64,000 nt of DNA from Phragmites australis (GCF_958298935.1 NC_084944.1:18507679-18571678); one strand, 5' to 3'. Shown: positions 20,340 through 32,999, counted from the first letter of the stretch. A program made the numbers and translations. The notes: generated by a model not told the origin, from the letters alone.

Positions 20340-21860
20340 CCCCTTACACTTCGGCCCAAAAAGAGATACAATCGCCCCCAAAGGTCCAAATTATATTATT
20401 AAGCAAATCGTGCATCCAGAGGACACGTACAAAGAAGCAATAGTACAAAGGCCGCTACTGAGGAGACAGACCCCGAAAGAGCAAACCAGGGGGAGAAAGA
20501 GTATAAGGTGGCAAAAGGCAATTATGTCCTGCGGCATGGCCATAGTCAAAAGACAAGACAGGGATGTCCACGAAGCACCCCCGAAGGCCACCTTTGCCTC
20601 CTACGGATCCTGGCAGGGGCTGCGCATGGAGCGGCGTATGCACTTCATCCACGGCCTACCGCCACGAAAGCTGATGCAGTAGCCGGCCCGCGAGCTGTCG
20701 GAAGATGAAGAAGAAACCAAAGGAGCCATCGTCAGGGCCTCCTCCTGCTTCTTCCCGACCTCCTCCCTCACAGTCGAAGCCTGCTCCTCCTTGTCACTCT
20801 TCCTCTGTAGGAGATCCCAGTCGATCTCCTCATCGTCGTCGAAAATATCGATGATCTCGACAGGCGTGATCTCCCGAATCGGGGGTTGATAAGGCGCGAC
20901 AGGCAGCTATCCACCCCGTAGGTACGAAAGCCGGATGGCCAACGGTGCCACCACGGGTAGCCGAGACGGTCCAGCCCCAGTAGAACCAGTCGAGATCATT
21001 GATTTCCTAATATGATGGGGAGGAAGACGATGCCATATTCAAAGTCAAGTTGAGCGCTCGCCCGTGGGACGGTGGTAAATCCAGATGGGTGACCCCAGCT
21101 TTATATCCGGGCCAAGCAGCCTTGTACGCCTGGGAGGTGAACCGAAACCAACGTGGTGTCACTCCATGGCATCCCTCATTAATCTCTGGGGTCCGGTGGC
21201 CCTATCCCGGTTGTTCCACCGACACATGGCAATATCCCATGGCAACACCTCATTTTCTTGCACGAACGTCTTGTCATGTTAATGACCTAGACTCCTTTAG
21301 GCGCATGCCAGTGGCGTGGGAACAAGACCCTAAACGAACCCACGCATTATCTAGTCAGAACGCGCCAGTGACACATCCACCGTCCTCAAACTTGCGAACG
21401 TGGGGATTCCCCGATCCCACACGTAATCCCCCATTCTGATAAACTCAAATGGCAAGAAGACCCATCACCAAAAAAGTCCAAAGAATCTAAATCGGCCTTG
21501 GCACGGACCCCAAAGCGCATCACCTCCACCGACGCCCCTCCGGCCTCGGGTCCCGATACCGCATACACCAACTCCAACAGGTTTCGGAGCGTGCATCCTC
21601 CACTAATACGTCTTTAGTCTTCAACTTCGGCTTTGACACCGGTTGCACCTCCGACCTCAGCATAACCCCAGGGCGTGTCACCACCACCAATGCATAATCA
21701 GCCTTGCGCTTCCCCATCAACGCCCACAGTTCCCATCGACAAACTCCTCAGGGACAGGAAATGGCATTCGGGCATTCTTGTTACAAACCCAGGTTGGAGT
21801 TGGTTTTCCTCTACATCCTCTCACCCCTCCGAACATCGAGGCCAGAGAATGAGGGGGTAC
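20340..21860 (+). other. Unassigned interior of the LTR element
   Basis: GC-rich unique sequence between the 108-bp array and the 3' LTR. Short ORFs exist (20508-20708, 21050-21439, 21643-21852) but none shows a retroelement or host domain. A block near 20860 reads like reverse-oriented acidic coding sequence but is too short to judge. It ends in the primer tract GAGAATGAGGGGGTAC. Confidence 0.4.
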
Positions 21861-22736
21861 TGTTGGGGGAAAATAAACCAGCCTGAGGATAATGATTGAT
21901 GATCGCTATCAAAGGTCCCTCTGGAGCCTTCGGTCTCCGGACCCTCAACGGGGGACTGGCCCTCGGAGGTCGTGAACCCCTTCGGGCCACCTCTCCGGCA
22001 CGTACGTGGCCCTCCGAAGACTTGAAGCTACAGCCAGTCCCTCCAAAGCCTTCGGCCTCCGGACTCTTAGCCGGAGGCCTTATCCACGGAGGCTGCGGAC
22101 CCCTTCGGGCCACCCCTCTGGTGCCCATGCGGCCTTCCGAAGCCTAAAGATGCAGCCAGCCTCCGGAGATAAAATTAGGGAAGAAAGGACACCCCCTGCA
22201 TCCAACCTAACGCGAGGTGATGGACAATTAATGCCGGTGCAAGTGGTGCATATCCTGACACCCCAGCACGATGAAAGTTGTCCTGACACCCCCGGCAAAG
22301 CGGCGCCGGGCCGTAATTGGCAACCAGCTCACACCTCAGGGGCAGGCACCACAATAGTTACCACGGTAGATATTTATCTTCTATGTAGGGTAAAAAGTAG
22401 TTATCCAGGATAAAGTCCAGTAATTTGGTCAGGTCCTAGATATTTGTACATCATGATAACTTATACACTAAGCTACATACCACCCTATAAATAGGGGGTT
22501 GTGGTCATCTGGGGAGGGAGAGGTCACAAGGAGAATGTTCAAGGCAACACACAGGACACAGAGGTGCCCAAGCGCTAAACCATCACACTGTGATACCCCC
22601 CAGACCAATCCATTTTTCTACCATCAATTCATTTGTTGTGTTCCTTCCTCTCGAACTTCGTCTCCAAGCTTGAGTTTCCTCCATAGAAGAAATTCTCATC
22701 GTACTTGCTGGGGCACGATGAACTCTTGCTCCAACA
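21861..22736 (+). mobile_element. 3' LTR, TGTTGG...CCAACA
   Basis: An 876-bp LTR with inverted TGTTGG/CCAACA ends. Its first 290 bases carry repeated CCTTCGG..TCCGGA phrases (GGAGCCTTCGGTCTCCGG, AGCCTTCGGCCTCCGGAC), which form short palindromes. It is collinear with 17232-17765 thereafter, with a TATA box at 22486-22493. Confidence 0.85.
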
Positions 22737-23440
22737 AAGGCAGGAGCTAGCAACTGCATATATCCGTATGCTTTTGCCTCCACTAACGGGATCACGGGAG
22801 CTTAGTGGCGACTGCCAAATGCCAAGAAACCTACAAGAAGAGGGCCAGCTCAGCTGCCTCTACTTAAAGATAGTCACTGAATGGAAAGTGAAACCTCAGC
22901 TGATCTGGTGGTGGCGATGTGGAGCGATGATGCTAACAAAAGAACAAATTAAAGAGGGAAAAGGTCTGTCACATTGGTCCTACTGCTTTCATAATAATAC
23001 GGGTCAGCATATCTTGCGATGCTGTATGGGAAAAAGCCTACCGCAATCATCACAGCATGGTGCTCAGGAACATTGAGCTACAACACCTCGGCAAGGGCAT
23101 GTGCCTGCATGCATGGCTTCGGGCATACAAGGCCGCAACTCCTAATGAGGCGCGGCTCCAGCTGAGCAAAAGGGATACCGCGGGGTTCTATCCCCAGCTC
23201 TAGAGACCATGCGGAGGTGGAGCAGCCACCCAGCTCCAGAGACCCGCGCGACTCCAATTTGCCTCGCCAACGTAGCCAGGCAGAGGGTTCCCACACGACT
23301 ACGAAGGACCAAGCATCATTATAGCTCTGGAGCCTGTGCAAAGGTGGAGCAACCGCCCAGCCTCAGATCGCCTCGAGCTGCTCCAGAGTCTTTCTCTTGG
23401 ACCGTAGATGCAAGGCCAGTTGTCTCCTCTCCAGATGCAA
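22737..23440. other. Unassigned stretch after the 3' LTR
   Basis: No gene is recognised. The first bases after the LTR are AAGGC, a potential target duplication whose partner would lie at the lost 5' end. From about 23170 sequence typical of the following array begins (CGCCCAGCCTC, GCTCCAGAG). It is probably the start or flank of the second array-filled element. Confidence 0.35.
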
Positions 23441-23449
23441 CAAAATTAA

Positions 23450-24010
23450 AAGCCCACGATAATGACATAAATAAGCCCATCACAGTGGCACTAGCTCCGC
23501 ACCTCATAGGCTATAGGCCTCGGTCGCGTGACGTACTGCCTTGATGGCCACGAGCCTTGACAAAAGCCCACGATGATGGCATAAATAAGCCCATTACAAT
23601 GGCACTAGCTCTGCACCTCGTAGGTTACAGGCATCAGTCACATGGCGCACTACCTCGACGACCACGAGCCTTGACAAAATCCCACGACGATGGCATAAAT
23701 AAGACCATCACAGTGGCACTAGCTTCGCACCTCATAGGCTACAGGCATTGGTCGCACGATGCACTGCCTCGACGGACATGAGCCTCAGCAAAAGCTCATG
23801 ACGATGGAATAAATAAGCCCATCACAGTGGCATTAGCTCCGCACCTCGTAGGGTATAGGCCTCGATCGCGCGATGCACTTCCTCGGTGGCCACAAGCCTC
23901 AACAAAATCCCACAATGATGGTAAAAGTCCATTACAGTGGCACTAGCTCTGCACCTATAGCCTCAATCGAGCAAAGCCCACATCGATGGCATTAATAAGC
24001 CCATCACCAT
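23450..24010 (+). repeat. About 114-bp tandem array, five units
   Basis: The phrase GCATAAATAAGCCCAT(C/T)AC recurs at about 23464, 23579, 23692, 23807 and, degraded, 23919 and 23986. The first four are spaced 113-115 bases. Each unit also has GTGGCACTAGCTCCGCACCTC, ACAGGC.TCGGTC and CACGAGCCTTGACAAAAGCC. The array sits in the interior of the element that ends with the LTR at 28348-28665. Confidence 0.8.
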
Positions 24011-24540
24011 GGCACCACTCTGCCACCGTTAAGGTTGTATGCCTCCAATCCGTTGAGTGTAAATTCCTCTACCACCTCAAATGTAAGGTTGTATGCCTCC
24101 ATCACGTCGAGTGTAAATTCTTCCACCACCTTGAAGGATGTATGCCATGGTAGCATTGAGGTTCAATCCCCACACCACAAAGGTCGCAGGCTTCGGTCGG
24201 GTTGAGTCGTAGTTCCAAGGGCCGTAGCCCTTGGACCAAGAGCCTCACAATGAAATCATTAGGGTGTTGTGTCATCGCTCCAGTCACCTCCAAGGGTCCC
24301 TACAGTCACGCCCTCCGCTCGCTCGTGACTGTAAGACACAAGGGGGTTTAGGGAATAATGATCTGCGTGATGCACACTGTGCGCAAGATGCGAAATGTGC
24401 CCTTTGCTCACTCACGGATGAAAAGCACGAGGGGGGCTAGAGAGTCAGGGAGTCAAAAGGCCTGGATGATCCCACACAAGTTGTAGGATCTCGCAAACTC
24501 TGTCAAAATACATTATTTTAAAAGCAATTATAGGACCAGT
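24010..24540. other. Spacer between two tandem arrays
   Basis: A 62-bp phrase (AAGGTTGTATGCCTCCA...GTAAATTC..CCACC) is repeated two to three times at 24036-24140. The remainder (24150-24540) is unique sequence without a recognised gene; it may be element interior. Confidence 0.4.
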
Positions 24541-24549
24541 GTAGGAATC

Positions 24550-25886
24550 AAGATCCATCGGCAAGGCTTCGGACGGCCCTACCTCCATCGAGCATCACCG
24601 TGGCTAACGGCTGAGGGGGTCGCGGACTGCCTCCCTCAACCTACATCATCACCTTTGCCTTTAGCCTCTGTTGTGAGGCTCTGGAAGGCCCTGCCTCCAT
24701 TGAGCCTCGCCACAACTAACCACTAAGAGGGTCGCAAACTGCCTCCCTCTGCCTCGCCACCGACTTTGGCTTCAGACAACCTGCCTCCATTGAGCCTCAC
24801 CGTGACTACGTGCTGAGGGGGTTGCAAACTGCCTCCCTTAGCCTCGCCACTGACTTCAGCTCTGGATGGCTTGCCTCCATTCAGCCTCGCTATGACTACG
24901 TGCTGAGGGGGTTGCAAACTGCCACCCTCGGCCTCACCACCGAAGTCAGCTCCAGACGGCCCACCTCCGTCGAGCCTTGCCGCGTCTATATGCTGAGGAG
25001 GTCACGGCTGCCTCCCTCAGCCCCACCATAGACATCACCTTTGGCCTCTGCTGCGAGGCTGCGAATAGCCCTACCTCTGTCGAGCCTCACTGTAGATAAC
25101 TATTGAGGGGGTCACAGATTGCCTCCCTCAGCCTGTGTTGTCACCACCACCACCACCATGGTGTTGCCTCCATCGAGCCTCAGCATGGCTAACCACTAAG
25201 GGGTCGTAGACTGCCTCCCTTAGCCTTCGTCGTTGCCTTCTCCTCTGGCCTCAGCCACGAGGCTTCGAATAGCCTTGCCTCCATTAAGACCCACCACGGC
25301 TAACCACTGAGGGGGTCGGGGATTGCCTCCGTCAGCCTACGTCATTGTCTTCGCCTCCAGCCTCTACCGCGAGGCTCCAAATGGCCTTGCCTCTGTTGAG
25401 CTTCACCGTGGCTAACCACTGAGAGGGTCACAGACTGCCTTCCTCAGCCTTCATCATCGCCTTCACCTCCGACCTCCATCATGAGGCTCTGGAAGGCCCT
25501 ACCTCTGTTGAGCCTCACCGTGGCTAACCACTGAGGGGGTTGCAAACTATCTCCCTCAGCCTTGCCATCGAGTTTTCTCTAGACGGCCTGTCTCTGTCGA
25601 GCCTCGCTGCAACTATGTGTTAAGGGGATCGCAAATTTCCTCCCTCAACCTCACCGCCGACATCAACTCTGGACAACCCGCCTCTGTCGAGCCTCGCCAC
25701 GTCTACGTGCTGAGGGGGTCACGGGCTACCTCCCTCAGCTCCGCCGTAGACATCACCTCTGGCCTATCTCTGTTGAGCCTCACCACAGCTAACTATTGAG
25801 GGGGTCGTAGACTGCCTCCCTCAGCCTACGTTGTTGCCTCCACCACTGCCACGGCACTGCCTCCATCGAGTCTCACCATGGCTAAC
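24550..25886 (+). repeat. Higher-order array with alternating about 90 and 112 bp steps
   Basis: The marker GAGGGGGTC.C..ACTGCCTCCCTCAGCC occurs about a dozen times between 24611 and 25797. Successive steps are about 115, 89, 90, 90, 110, 94, 110, 112, 112, 88, 90 and 86, so two length classes exist: a short one with GACTTC..CTCTGGACGGCCTGCC, and a long one with CCTTCGCCTCTGGCCTC..CGCGAGGCTC. The array is interrupted at CTAAC by a solo copia LTR and resumes at 27710. Confidence 0.85.
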
Positions 25887-27709
25887 TGAGAAACCAAGTT
25901 GAAATGTGTCTTGGTTCATATATGATGAGTGATTGACAATGGTGTTGATGTGGTTTGATGATTTTGAGATTGCATTGGTATGGTTATGTGTTGTAATTAT
26001 GATCATGGCTAACAAAAGTTGCAGAGAAAATTTTAGTTGGCGTGTTTATCACTAGGCCAGGAAAATTGTACACGTCAGATGATCCGGCACTGACAAAAAT
26101 GAACTTGCTGAATGATCCGGCGTTCATATGCAGTACACGCCGGAGCATTTCATTGAATAATCAAAAATTGAAGTACACATTGGATGGTCTGGCATTGGGC
26201 ATCAGTGAACGCCGAAGCTTTTCTAGCATAGAGATTAAAAACTGGCTCTATCAGACTTGTACATGCCTGATGGTCCATCAATCGAGAGGATTTTAGGCTG
26301 CCTAGTCTGCTGAGTTTAACACGCTGGATGGTCCGGCGTTCAGGAGGAGTGCAATTTTTCAAAGATGTGTCATTTCTATATGGATTGTGATTTTGACTAA
26401 CTTGTGATGAAGTTAAATGGTGTTAGAAATAAATGTTTGCATATTTCATGATGTGCAGGTGGTGGATACAATTTGATGGTCGATGGCGGAAAGATCAGGG
26501 ATAAGTAGGGAGCTTGGTGCCAGACGATCGTAGGAGCCAGGTAGAGTCAAGGATGATCCTAGTTGTACATGTAGAGCTCAAGAAAAGCATGATATGGAGG
26601 ATGAAGATGGTGTGTTGATAAAGTCAAGCGAAAGGGATGCTGGTGCAAGTTACAAGGCGGCCCGAGGGATCAGGAGCGGGAAAGACTTGCCGGGCGTCAA
26701 GATCACAAGACGGAGTATATGTTCTGTCATCGAGATGCTTACATAAGATTTATGCAAGTGGCTGTGAGTCATGCTTTGAGAAGTGTACAAGACGGTTTTT
26801 CAGTTTGGCCACAAAAATAGCGGGAGGATGGAGTGCACGTGGCATCATCACATAGCTTGCATTAAGGCGAAGCTAAGTTATGAAGGTGCCACGGCCATCC
26901 AATGGATGGAGAAAAATTTGAACAAAACTATCCTCGGTGGTAGGTGGGAGTGCATTGTAAGGGAATGACAGTTTAGGGACAGTATTGCTTAAGGTTTAAG
27001 CAAGCTCCCTAAATCTATAAATAGAGGGGTACAATTGTGTAGGAGGTTTGCCAGCCATTTGAGCCTTTAGAGATGAGTTTTAGAGGAGAGGAAAGGAGAG
27101 CTTAGCCTTTATAATAGGTGAGTTTTTTGTGAGAAAACATCTTGTAATCTGCCGAAAAGAGGGTTGTCCTCTGTAAAAAATGAAGAGATTATTTCTTTTG
27201 ATACTTGTGTTCATCTCCTTCTAGTCTCCTTCTATTGGCACCCTTGTTTTGTTGCGAGTTTTTCTCTTTTTGGTTGTGTTTTTGTTTCGGTTGTTGAGTT
27301 GAAAATTTTCCACCTTGGAAAGCTGTTCTTCTTGTTATTAGAGGCATAAAATTTATATACATATGTATACAATTGGGTCTTGAATTCCCTTGCAGCTAAA
27401 TCATCAACTTGGAGTCTTCTATCGGTGATCTTGTCTTAGTTTTGAAGGTTTCTTTCCTCAAGTTGCAATCTTTTTATGATGATGACTCTTGGATTGAGTT
27501 TCATTGGAACCTAAGGTTCATATGCAACCATGAGAGCTATGATTTCCTTTGTGTTCTTGATTGCAACTTATTTCTTTCTAGATTTTACTTCCATTTGAGT
27601 TTTTGAGGTGCATTGGGTGAAACAAAGGAGAAAGCCATCCGATTCGACAAAATTTGGTAAGACGCCTATTCAATCCCCCCCCCCTCTTGTTATCATTCTC
27701 GGTCCTACA
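25887..27709 (+). mobile_element. Solo copia LTR with target duplication CTAAC
   Basis: A 1,823-bp TGAGAAACCAAG...TCCTACA segment with exact CTAAC flanks at 25882-25886 and 27710-27714. The tandem array on the left continues on the right. It is the reference copy for this family because both ends and the duplication are clear; it fixes the LTR start at TGAGAAA used for the copia at 41750. A TATA box is at 27016-27023. The 5' third carries repeated GATGGTCCGGC motifs (26080-26340). Confidence 0.92.
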
Positions 27710-28150
27710 CTAACCGTTGAGGGGGTCATGGACTGCCTTGCTCAGCCTGCGCCGTCACCTTTGCCTCTGGCCTCCGCCGTGAGGTTCCAGACGGGCCTGC
27801 CTCTATCAAGCATCACCGCGGCTAACCGTTGAGGGGTTCACATACTGCCAACCTCAGCCTTGCTGTTGACTTCAACTCCAAACAGCCCGCCTCCATCGAG
27901 CCTTGCTACGTCTACATGCTGAGGGGGTCACGAGCTGCCTCCCTCAGCCCCGCCATCGACATCGACTCCGGCCACCACCGCAAGCTGCCTCCGTCGAACC
28001 TTGCCGCATCTACGTGCTGAGGGGGTCATGGACTGCCTCCCTCAGCCTACACCAACACCTTCATCTCCGGCCCTCACTGCAGCGCTTCAGACGGCTCTGC
28101 CTCCGTCGACCCTTGCCACGCCTACCTGCTGAGGGGGGTCAGGACATCGT
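27710..28150 (+). repeat. Continuation of the 90/112 bp array
   Basis: Units with GAGGGGGTCA.G.ACTGCCTCCCTCAGCC continue directly from the array left of the solo LTR, with about four more repeats, ending at GAGGGGGGTCAGGAC near 28145. Confidence 0.8.
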
Positions 28151-28347
28151 CATCGTCACCTCCAACACGGACCCTCGGCGTGCGACCCCTGTGAGATTTG
28201 GAGCCTTCGCTCCTTGCCAAAGACGTCCGCGTTACAACGACAGGGAATGATCCAGGGTAGCCTGACTTCAAAAAAGGTTGAAGCTAGTTCTCTGTACATC
28301 CGCTCGCCCTTCGCGACCTCACAACTGGCGGACGAGGGGATACGTAC

Positions 28348-28665
28348 TGTTGGTGAAAACGCTCTAGCCTTGAATTATGTAGATGATGCACAGTATCCTA
28401 GTCACCATGTCATATATAAATGGATGAAAGACTCAAAATATCTTCTTAGGCATATGATTGTAACATAATATCTTAGGAGCAAGGTGATACTTTTAATTTT
28501 CTCTTCCTATTCTTCCTATAAAATAAGTTCTCAAAAGGCAGGAGAGGAAGAGACAAAGGTCTCCGCCCATTACACCAACTCTGTTCTCTCACTCTCTTTA
28601 GCGAGCTCTCGGTTCATCCCTAAGCTGAGGAGGGTGCCGCCGTGTTCTGTTTTCGTGCCCCAACA
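28348..28665 (+). mobile_element. Short LTR (3' LTR of the array-filled element)
   Basis: A 318-bp TGTTGGTGAAAAC...GCCCCAACA segment. The purine-rich GACGAGGGGATACGTAC (28331-28347) before it is a good plus-strand primer site, and a TATA-like CCTATAAAATA lies near 28515. I find no matching 5' LTR in the window, so the element (about 22737-28665) has lost its left end or shares it with unread sequence. The flanking five bases on the right are GTTAG. Confidence 0.7.
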
Positions 28666-29954
28666 GTTAGTGAAATCTACATATAGTTTTTGTGCTGCAA
28701 ATATACCGTTAAATATATAATTTCATAGTTACACTGTTTTTCTAAGTACTTGGTGTTACACATCATATCTCACATGATTACTTTCCTTTTATGTTGTTAA
28801 AGACTTGATACACAAAACTACATTGCTGTGTAGCCTATTTTGTATTCTTCTAGTCCTGACCTTTGTAACACGGTAAGCACATCCACGAGAGATCCAGTAC
28901 ATTAAAGCGGAAAAGAAGGAGAAGTTAGCTACAGGGCACAAGAAATATAATGCCCGTCCCTCAGATGCTAGCGGTAGCGGATTCCTAACACCATGTAATG
29001 CTAGCTACTATCTTCAGACAATCTTAGTACTTAACAGAGTAATAAAAGGACGAGACGGTCTGATATGCCAGACAAGTACACTTGTACTCCATACATAGGA
29101 GGAAAATAAAGTGATGCAAAATTTGTTTCTTTTTTATGCCCATTCCAAAGCAACGAACCTGCTCTGCATCACCGCCTTCCTGGTTCAGGCAATTCGTCGA
29201 ATTGAACACCTCACCTCTGCATGGTTTCATATATGGCCACCCACCCCCTGCACCTTTTGCTTCGTCGGCTGCCGCGGCTTGACGAAACCCGCACAGCCAT
29301 CACCCGATGCTTCGGTGGCCTCCTAATTAGTGTATATTAGAAATGATGAAAGCCAAAGAAAAGGCACACCTGAACTTTGCAGTGCAACCAGGAAACAAAG
29401 GTAATTAGCTTTGTATATGATGACGGAAGGATATAAAATGGTACGTAGCTTCACGGAAACACATGCCATTTCTAGTAGCCCAAATTGCAGGTTGTTAGTC
29501 GTTCGAAAACAAATCACTGATTATGCTCCAATTAAACTCTGATATTAGACCGTGGAAGAACAAATGACTGATACTTCTGCACCTATAACAGCGTTCAGTC
29601 CCATGGTGACCACCCTTCAGCAGGTTATTCAACGTCAAAATAGTACACTTACTAATCAGCCAAAGATACACATTATGCTGCAATTGTATCTTCGATTCCA
29701 TAGTTTGCGTATCTTTGGTGTTTTCCTTATCAGGTCTTGGAGGCAGAATGTTTCCAGGGTACGTCATCGGCATCCATTTTTTTTCTTAACCACGGGAGGA
29801 GACTTTCCCGGGCTATGATTTTTTTAGGTAGAGGTATCTAACTAGGCTGGCTAGATCACATTGAAATCAGATTCCTCAGGAAGGTATCCACTAGGAGCAT
29901 ATAGGTCCAAACCTAGGTGGGTGACTTTCTCGATAGAAGGCTCTACTAATTTAG
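28666..29954. other. Intergenic stretch, nothing recognised
   Basis: AT-rich unique DNA with splice-like and polyadenylation-like strings but no supported exon. The ORFs here (29111-29326, 29552-29818) have no known domain and overlap minus-strand ORFs of equal length. TCCTGACCTTTGTAACACGG at about 28853 recalls the GCCCTGACCTTTGTGACGGC of receptor copy B (9707), possibly a tiny relic. Confidence 0.4.
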
Positions 29955-31559
29955 TGTAGGAATGAGAATTGTGATTAGAAGGGTAAATAGGTGTCTCAAT
30001 AAATTTCTTTCAAAATAGATAGTATTTTTTTATTTCTCACCCAATACATCTCAAAATGCTCAAGCGGAAGCAAAAGAATTAGAGAGACAAAGCAAGAAGA
30101 CTAGTTCCATGACAACATAACTCCACGGATGAAATATGAACCACGTTCTATTCAAGACCATTCCATGTGTCTTTGCGCACAAAAACTCGCAACTTTCAAA
30201 AAACTAAAGAAGATGGACACCGGACAAGGTTATCCTCCAAGATGATAGTCTAGTGACAAGGGGACTCAAGACCCGCTCAAATACATGAGTATGTGAGTGT
30301 TTAAACCACCAGCATCAAGAAAAACAACTCTGCAAAGGTGAAAAATTGTAGCTTAAAGAAAAGATCGCCGGCAAGGAAACTCTTCAAATTGATGATCTAG
30401 AGGCAAGGGTACTCAAAACCCATGAGCATACACTCGTATGTGAGTTTTTATGCCTCTAGCAACAAGAAGAATGATCTCACAAGGTGCTAAAATTTCAGCC
30501 CAAAAACCAAAACGAAAATCAAAACCGAAAACCAAAAAACTTGCAAACTTGCATGGGAACCAATAGAGGGAAATTAGGAGGATAATTCAAGTATATGCAA
30601 AAATATAAACTTAATTACTCAAAGAGGTCAGCCCTATTTTAGACGGATTACAAAAATTTATCTCTCAGAACTCTCACATATTACATAGGCTAAGCACTCA
30701 TCCATCTCTCCTCTAAAACCCTAGCTCTAATGCTCTCAAATGGGTGGCACAAGGGGGCTCAAGTGGCTGATTTAAAGCTCTCCTTAGCCCTACCCCTCTA
30801 TTTATAGACCTAAAAAACTTGGCCCTTAAGTTTTCTAGCTTTTTCCCAAAATACTCCTCTCTTGTAGTGCACTCCTACCTACCACCGAGGGTATTTTGGT
30901 CCATTTTCTTCTCCATTCATTGGACGGCTGCGATGCCTTCACGACTTAGCTTTGCCTTGACGTAAGCTTCGCGATGGTGCCACATACTCCTCCAGTCTTT
31001 CCACGGTTTTGTGGCCAAACCGCGAAACCGCCTGCACGCTTCTCAAAGTGTGACTCACAGCCTTACTTACATGTTAAGTAAGTTCTTCGATGTCAACGCG
31101 TGTACTCCGTCATGCGATCCTAACCGCCGGCAAGTCTCTCCCGCTCCCGATTCTTTGGGCCGCCTTGTCACTTGCACCAGTATTCCCTTCGCTTGACTTT
31201 GTCAACACGCTGCCTCCATCCACCTTCAATGCTTTGCTTGACCTCCACGTGTTCAGCTAGGATCACCCTTGACTCCGCCCGACCTCCTTGATCGTCTGGC
31301 ATCAAGCACTCTGCTTGGCCCCAATCATCCTATAGTGGACCGCCAAGTTGCATCCATCACCTGCACACCATGAAACAAGCAAACACATATCTCCAACTTC
31401 AATTACAATTAGTCCATAATCAATATGCTCAAATGAAATCTCAAATCAATTCAAATCACATCAAAGCTCATGCAAAACCGAAGATCATCAAACCAAATAA
31501 ATGACAATGTCAATCACTCATCACAAGAAAACCAAGACATATTTCAACTTGGTTTCTCA
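29955..31559 (-). mobile_element. Solo copia LTR on the minus strand
   Basis: Reverse complement of the TGAGAAACCAAG family: plus-strand TGTAGGA at 29955 is the LTR end, and CTTGGTTTCTCA ending at 31559 is the LTR start. The flanks TTTAG (29950-29954) and CTTAG (31560-31564) match at four of five bases, consistent with an aged target duplication. TATAAATA reads at 30799-30806 on minus. There is no interior, so it is a solo LTR of 1,605 bp. Confidence 0.85.
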
Positions 31560-31714
31560 CTTAGCTATCACTCAGTTCTCACCACTATCCATGATTGGCA
31601 TCTGTCCAGCACATTACTCTCTTACTTGATTCAACATGTGCAACTATGCATCGGTGAGGTATCTCTTTTTTTAGGAAAATTAGTGAGTTATCTTCCAAAA
31701 GAAAAGGTACTTTG

Positions 31715-32992
31715 TGTTTGGGAACGTGTATGCAAAATAAAAGTTTTACCATGTTCATCTAGGAAACTATATAAATAGAGAATCATGGATCGTTACCACT
31801 AGACACATATTGCAGTAAAATAAGAGTTGGAGAAGGTCGGTCCAACATCATGTGTGTCGGTGTAGAGAAAGTTGTTAATCTCATCATGAACTGAAAGTCT
31901 CCTCACGTCCTTATCACTGATTAGCACTGTAGCAATAGTAGCAGCGCCTCTACGATATCCATACGTCTAGGGGTGGAACGTCATGCACCGGTGTACTAGC
32001 ACCGTACGCCTGACTAGGTATTTATGTGGAGGTCGCGTGGAGGTGGCGGCTTGGGTTTCAAGGTGGTGGAAAATTGGTGTCGCACACAACCCCCACGCCT
32101 CCACTTATATAGACCTCGCTAATGGGCTGCCATGTTGGAAGCCCATTAGTGTTCTAATCACCTACATATCCTTATCCGCAAAGCCCACATACAAATCCAA
32201 TATGAATTAGTGATTGCCTCTAGTGTATATCACCAACAATATTCCATTGCACTAGACTCAATCATGCAAGTATCTTAATGTTCTGACCCGTTAACTATGT
32301 AACCCGTTAGGTTTATTGTAAGGGGTCATTACATGAAAACCCTTTTTCTAAACCTCGAGTCAAAATAGTGGTACCTAGTAGGATATATTAACTCCCGAAT
32401 ACACATAAAGATCATATCGACAGAACATTGATACACACATACACTGATCCCTTTGCCGCACAATACCAGTCAAGCTTAAGGTGATATTCGTGTCACTATT
32501 GTGATAGCTCAATCACTCATTCGTTCTTGTAGTGGATTATTAATTTGTGATTAAATCTTTAATTATATTGTCATGGTCATGTACTTTCCTAATCCAATCA
32601 CATCGAGGGGCCTAGAGATATCTCTCTCATTATATAGGAGGGGCAAATTCACAAACGGATGGCACATAGAAACATAACGATCCCATCAATGTCTCGAGGT
32701 GGGTCAATCCAACACCATATTCTCTAACATATGTCCACATTATTGATTTGATATCTCCGTATCTATGATCCATGAAACATGATCATCAATCAATATATGT
32801 GCTAATCTATGAGTCAGTATTGTCCCACATAATGATATAAGACTAGGGATCATTTAGAATAATATCATAATAGAATAAAGAGTTTCACAAACAAGTCACA
32901 TACTTGCTAATCAATATAAATGATAATTATCGAATGAACTGAATAACATATTATTCAAAAGTATATAAACTTAGATGTGATAAAATCCTACA
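31715..32992 (-). mobile_element. 3' LTR of the minus-strand Angela-type copia
   Basis: On minus it begins TGTAGGATTTTATCACATC and ends CCCAAACA. It contains the CATGTTTCATGGATCATAG and GACATTGATGGGATCG phrases found in BARE-like LTRs (from memory). Its outer half matches 37600-37880 and 39532-39618 of the right LTR (GGATCGTTACCACTAGAC, GAGAAGGTCGGTCCAACATC). Confidence 0.8.
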
Positions 32993-32999
32993 CTTGCAT

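Larger units (their letters stand above)
17232..22736 (+). mobile_element. Non-autonomous LTR element with array-filled interior (LARD-like)
   Basis: A truncated 5' LTR (17232 to about 17765) matches the 3' LTR (21861-22736) from the GCAGC..GA..TCGGAGATAA block to AAGCTTGAGT. The 3' LTR has canonical TGTTGG...CCAACA ends, and a primer tract GAGAATGAGGGGGTAC precedes it (21845-21860). The interior has no polymerase, integrase or protease motif. It consists of three tandem arrays (about 17816-18545, 18569-19240, 19677-20330) and an unassigned 1.5 kb. I class it as a large LTR element without coding capacity, perhaps Gypsy-derived. The 5' LTR starts inside the LTR sequence, so no target duplication can be read. 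Confidence 0.75.

Noticed and set aside
22705..23076. 123-codon ORF across the LTR end
   Set aside because: It starts inside the LTR and shows no retroelement or host motif; a chance frame.
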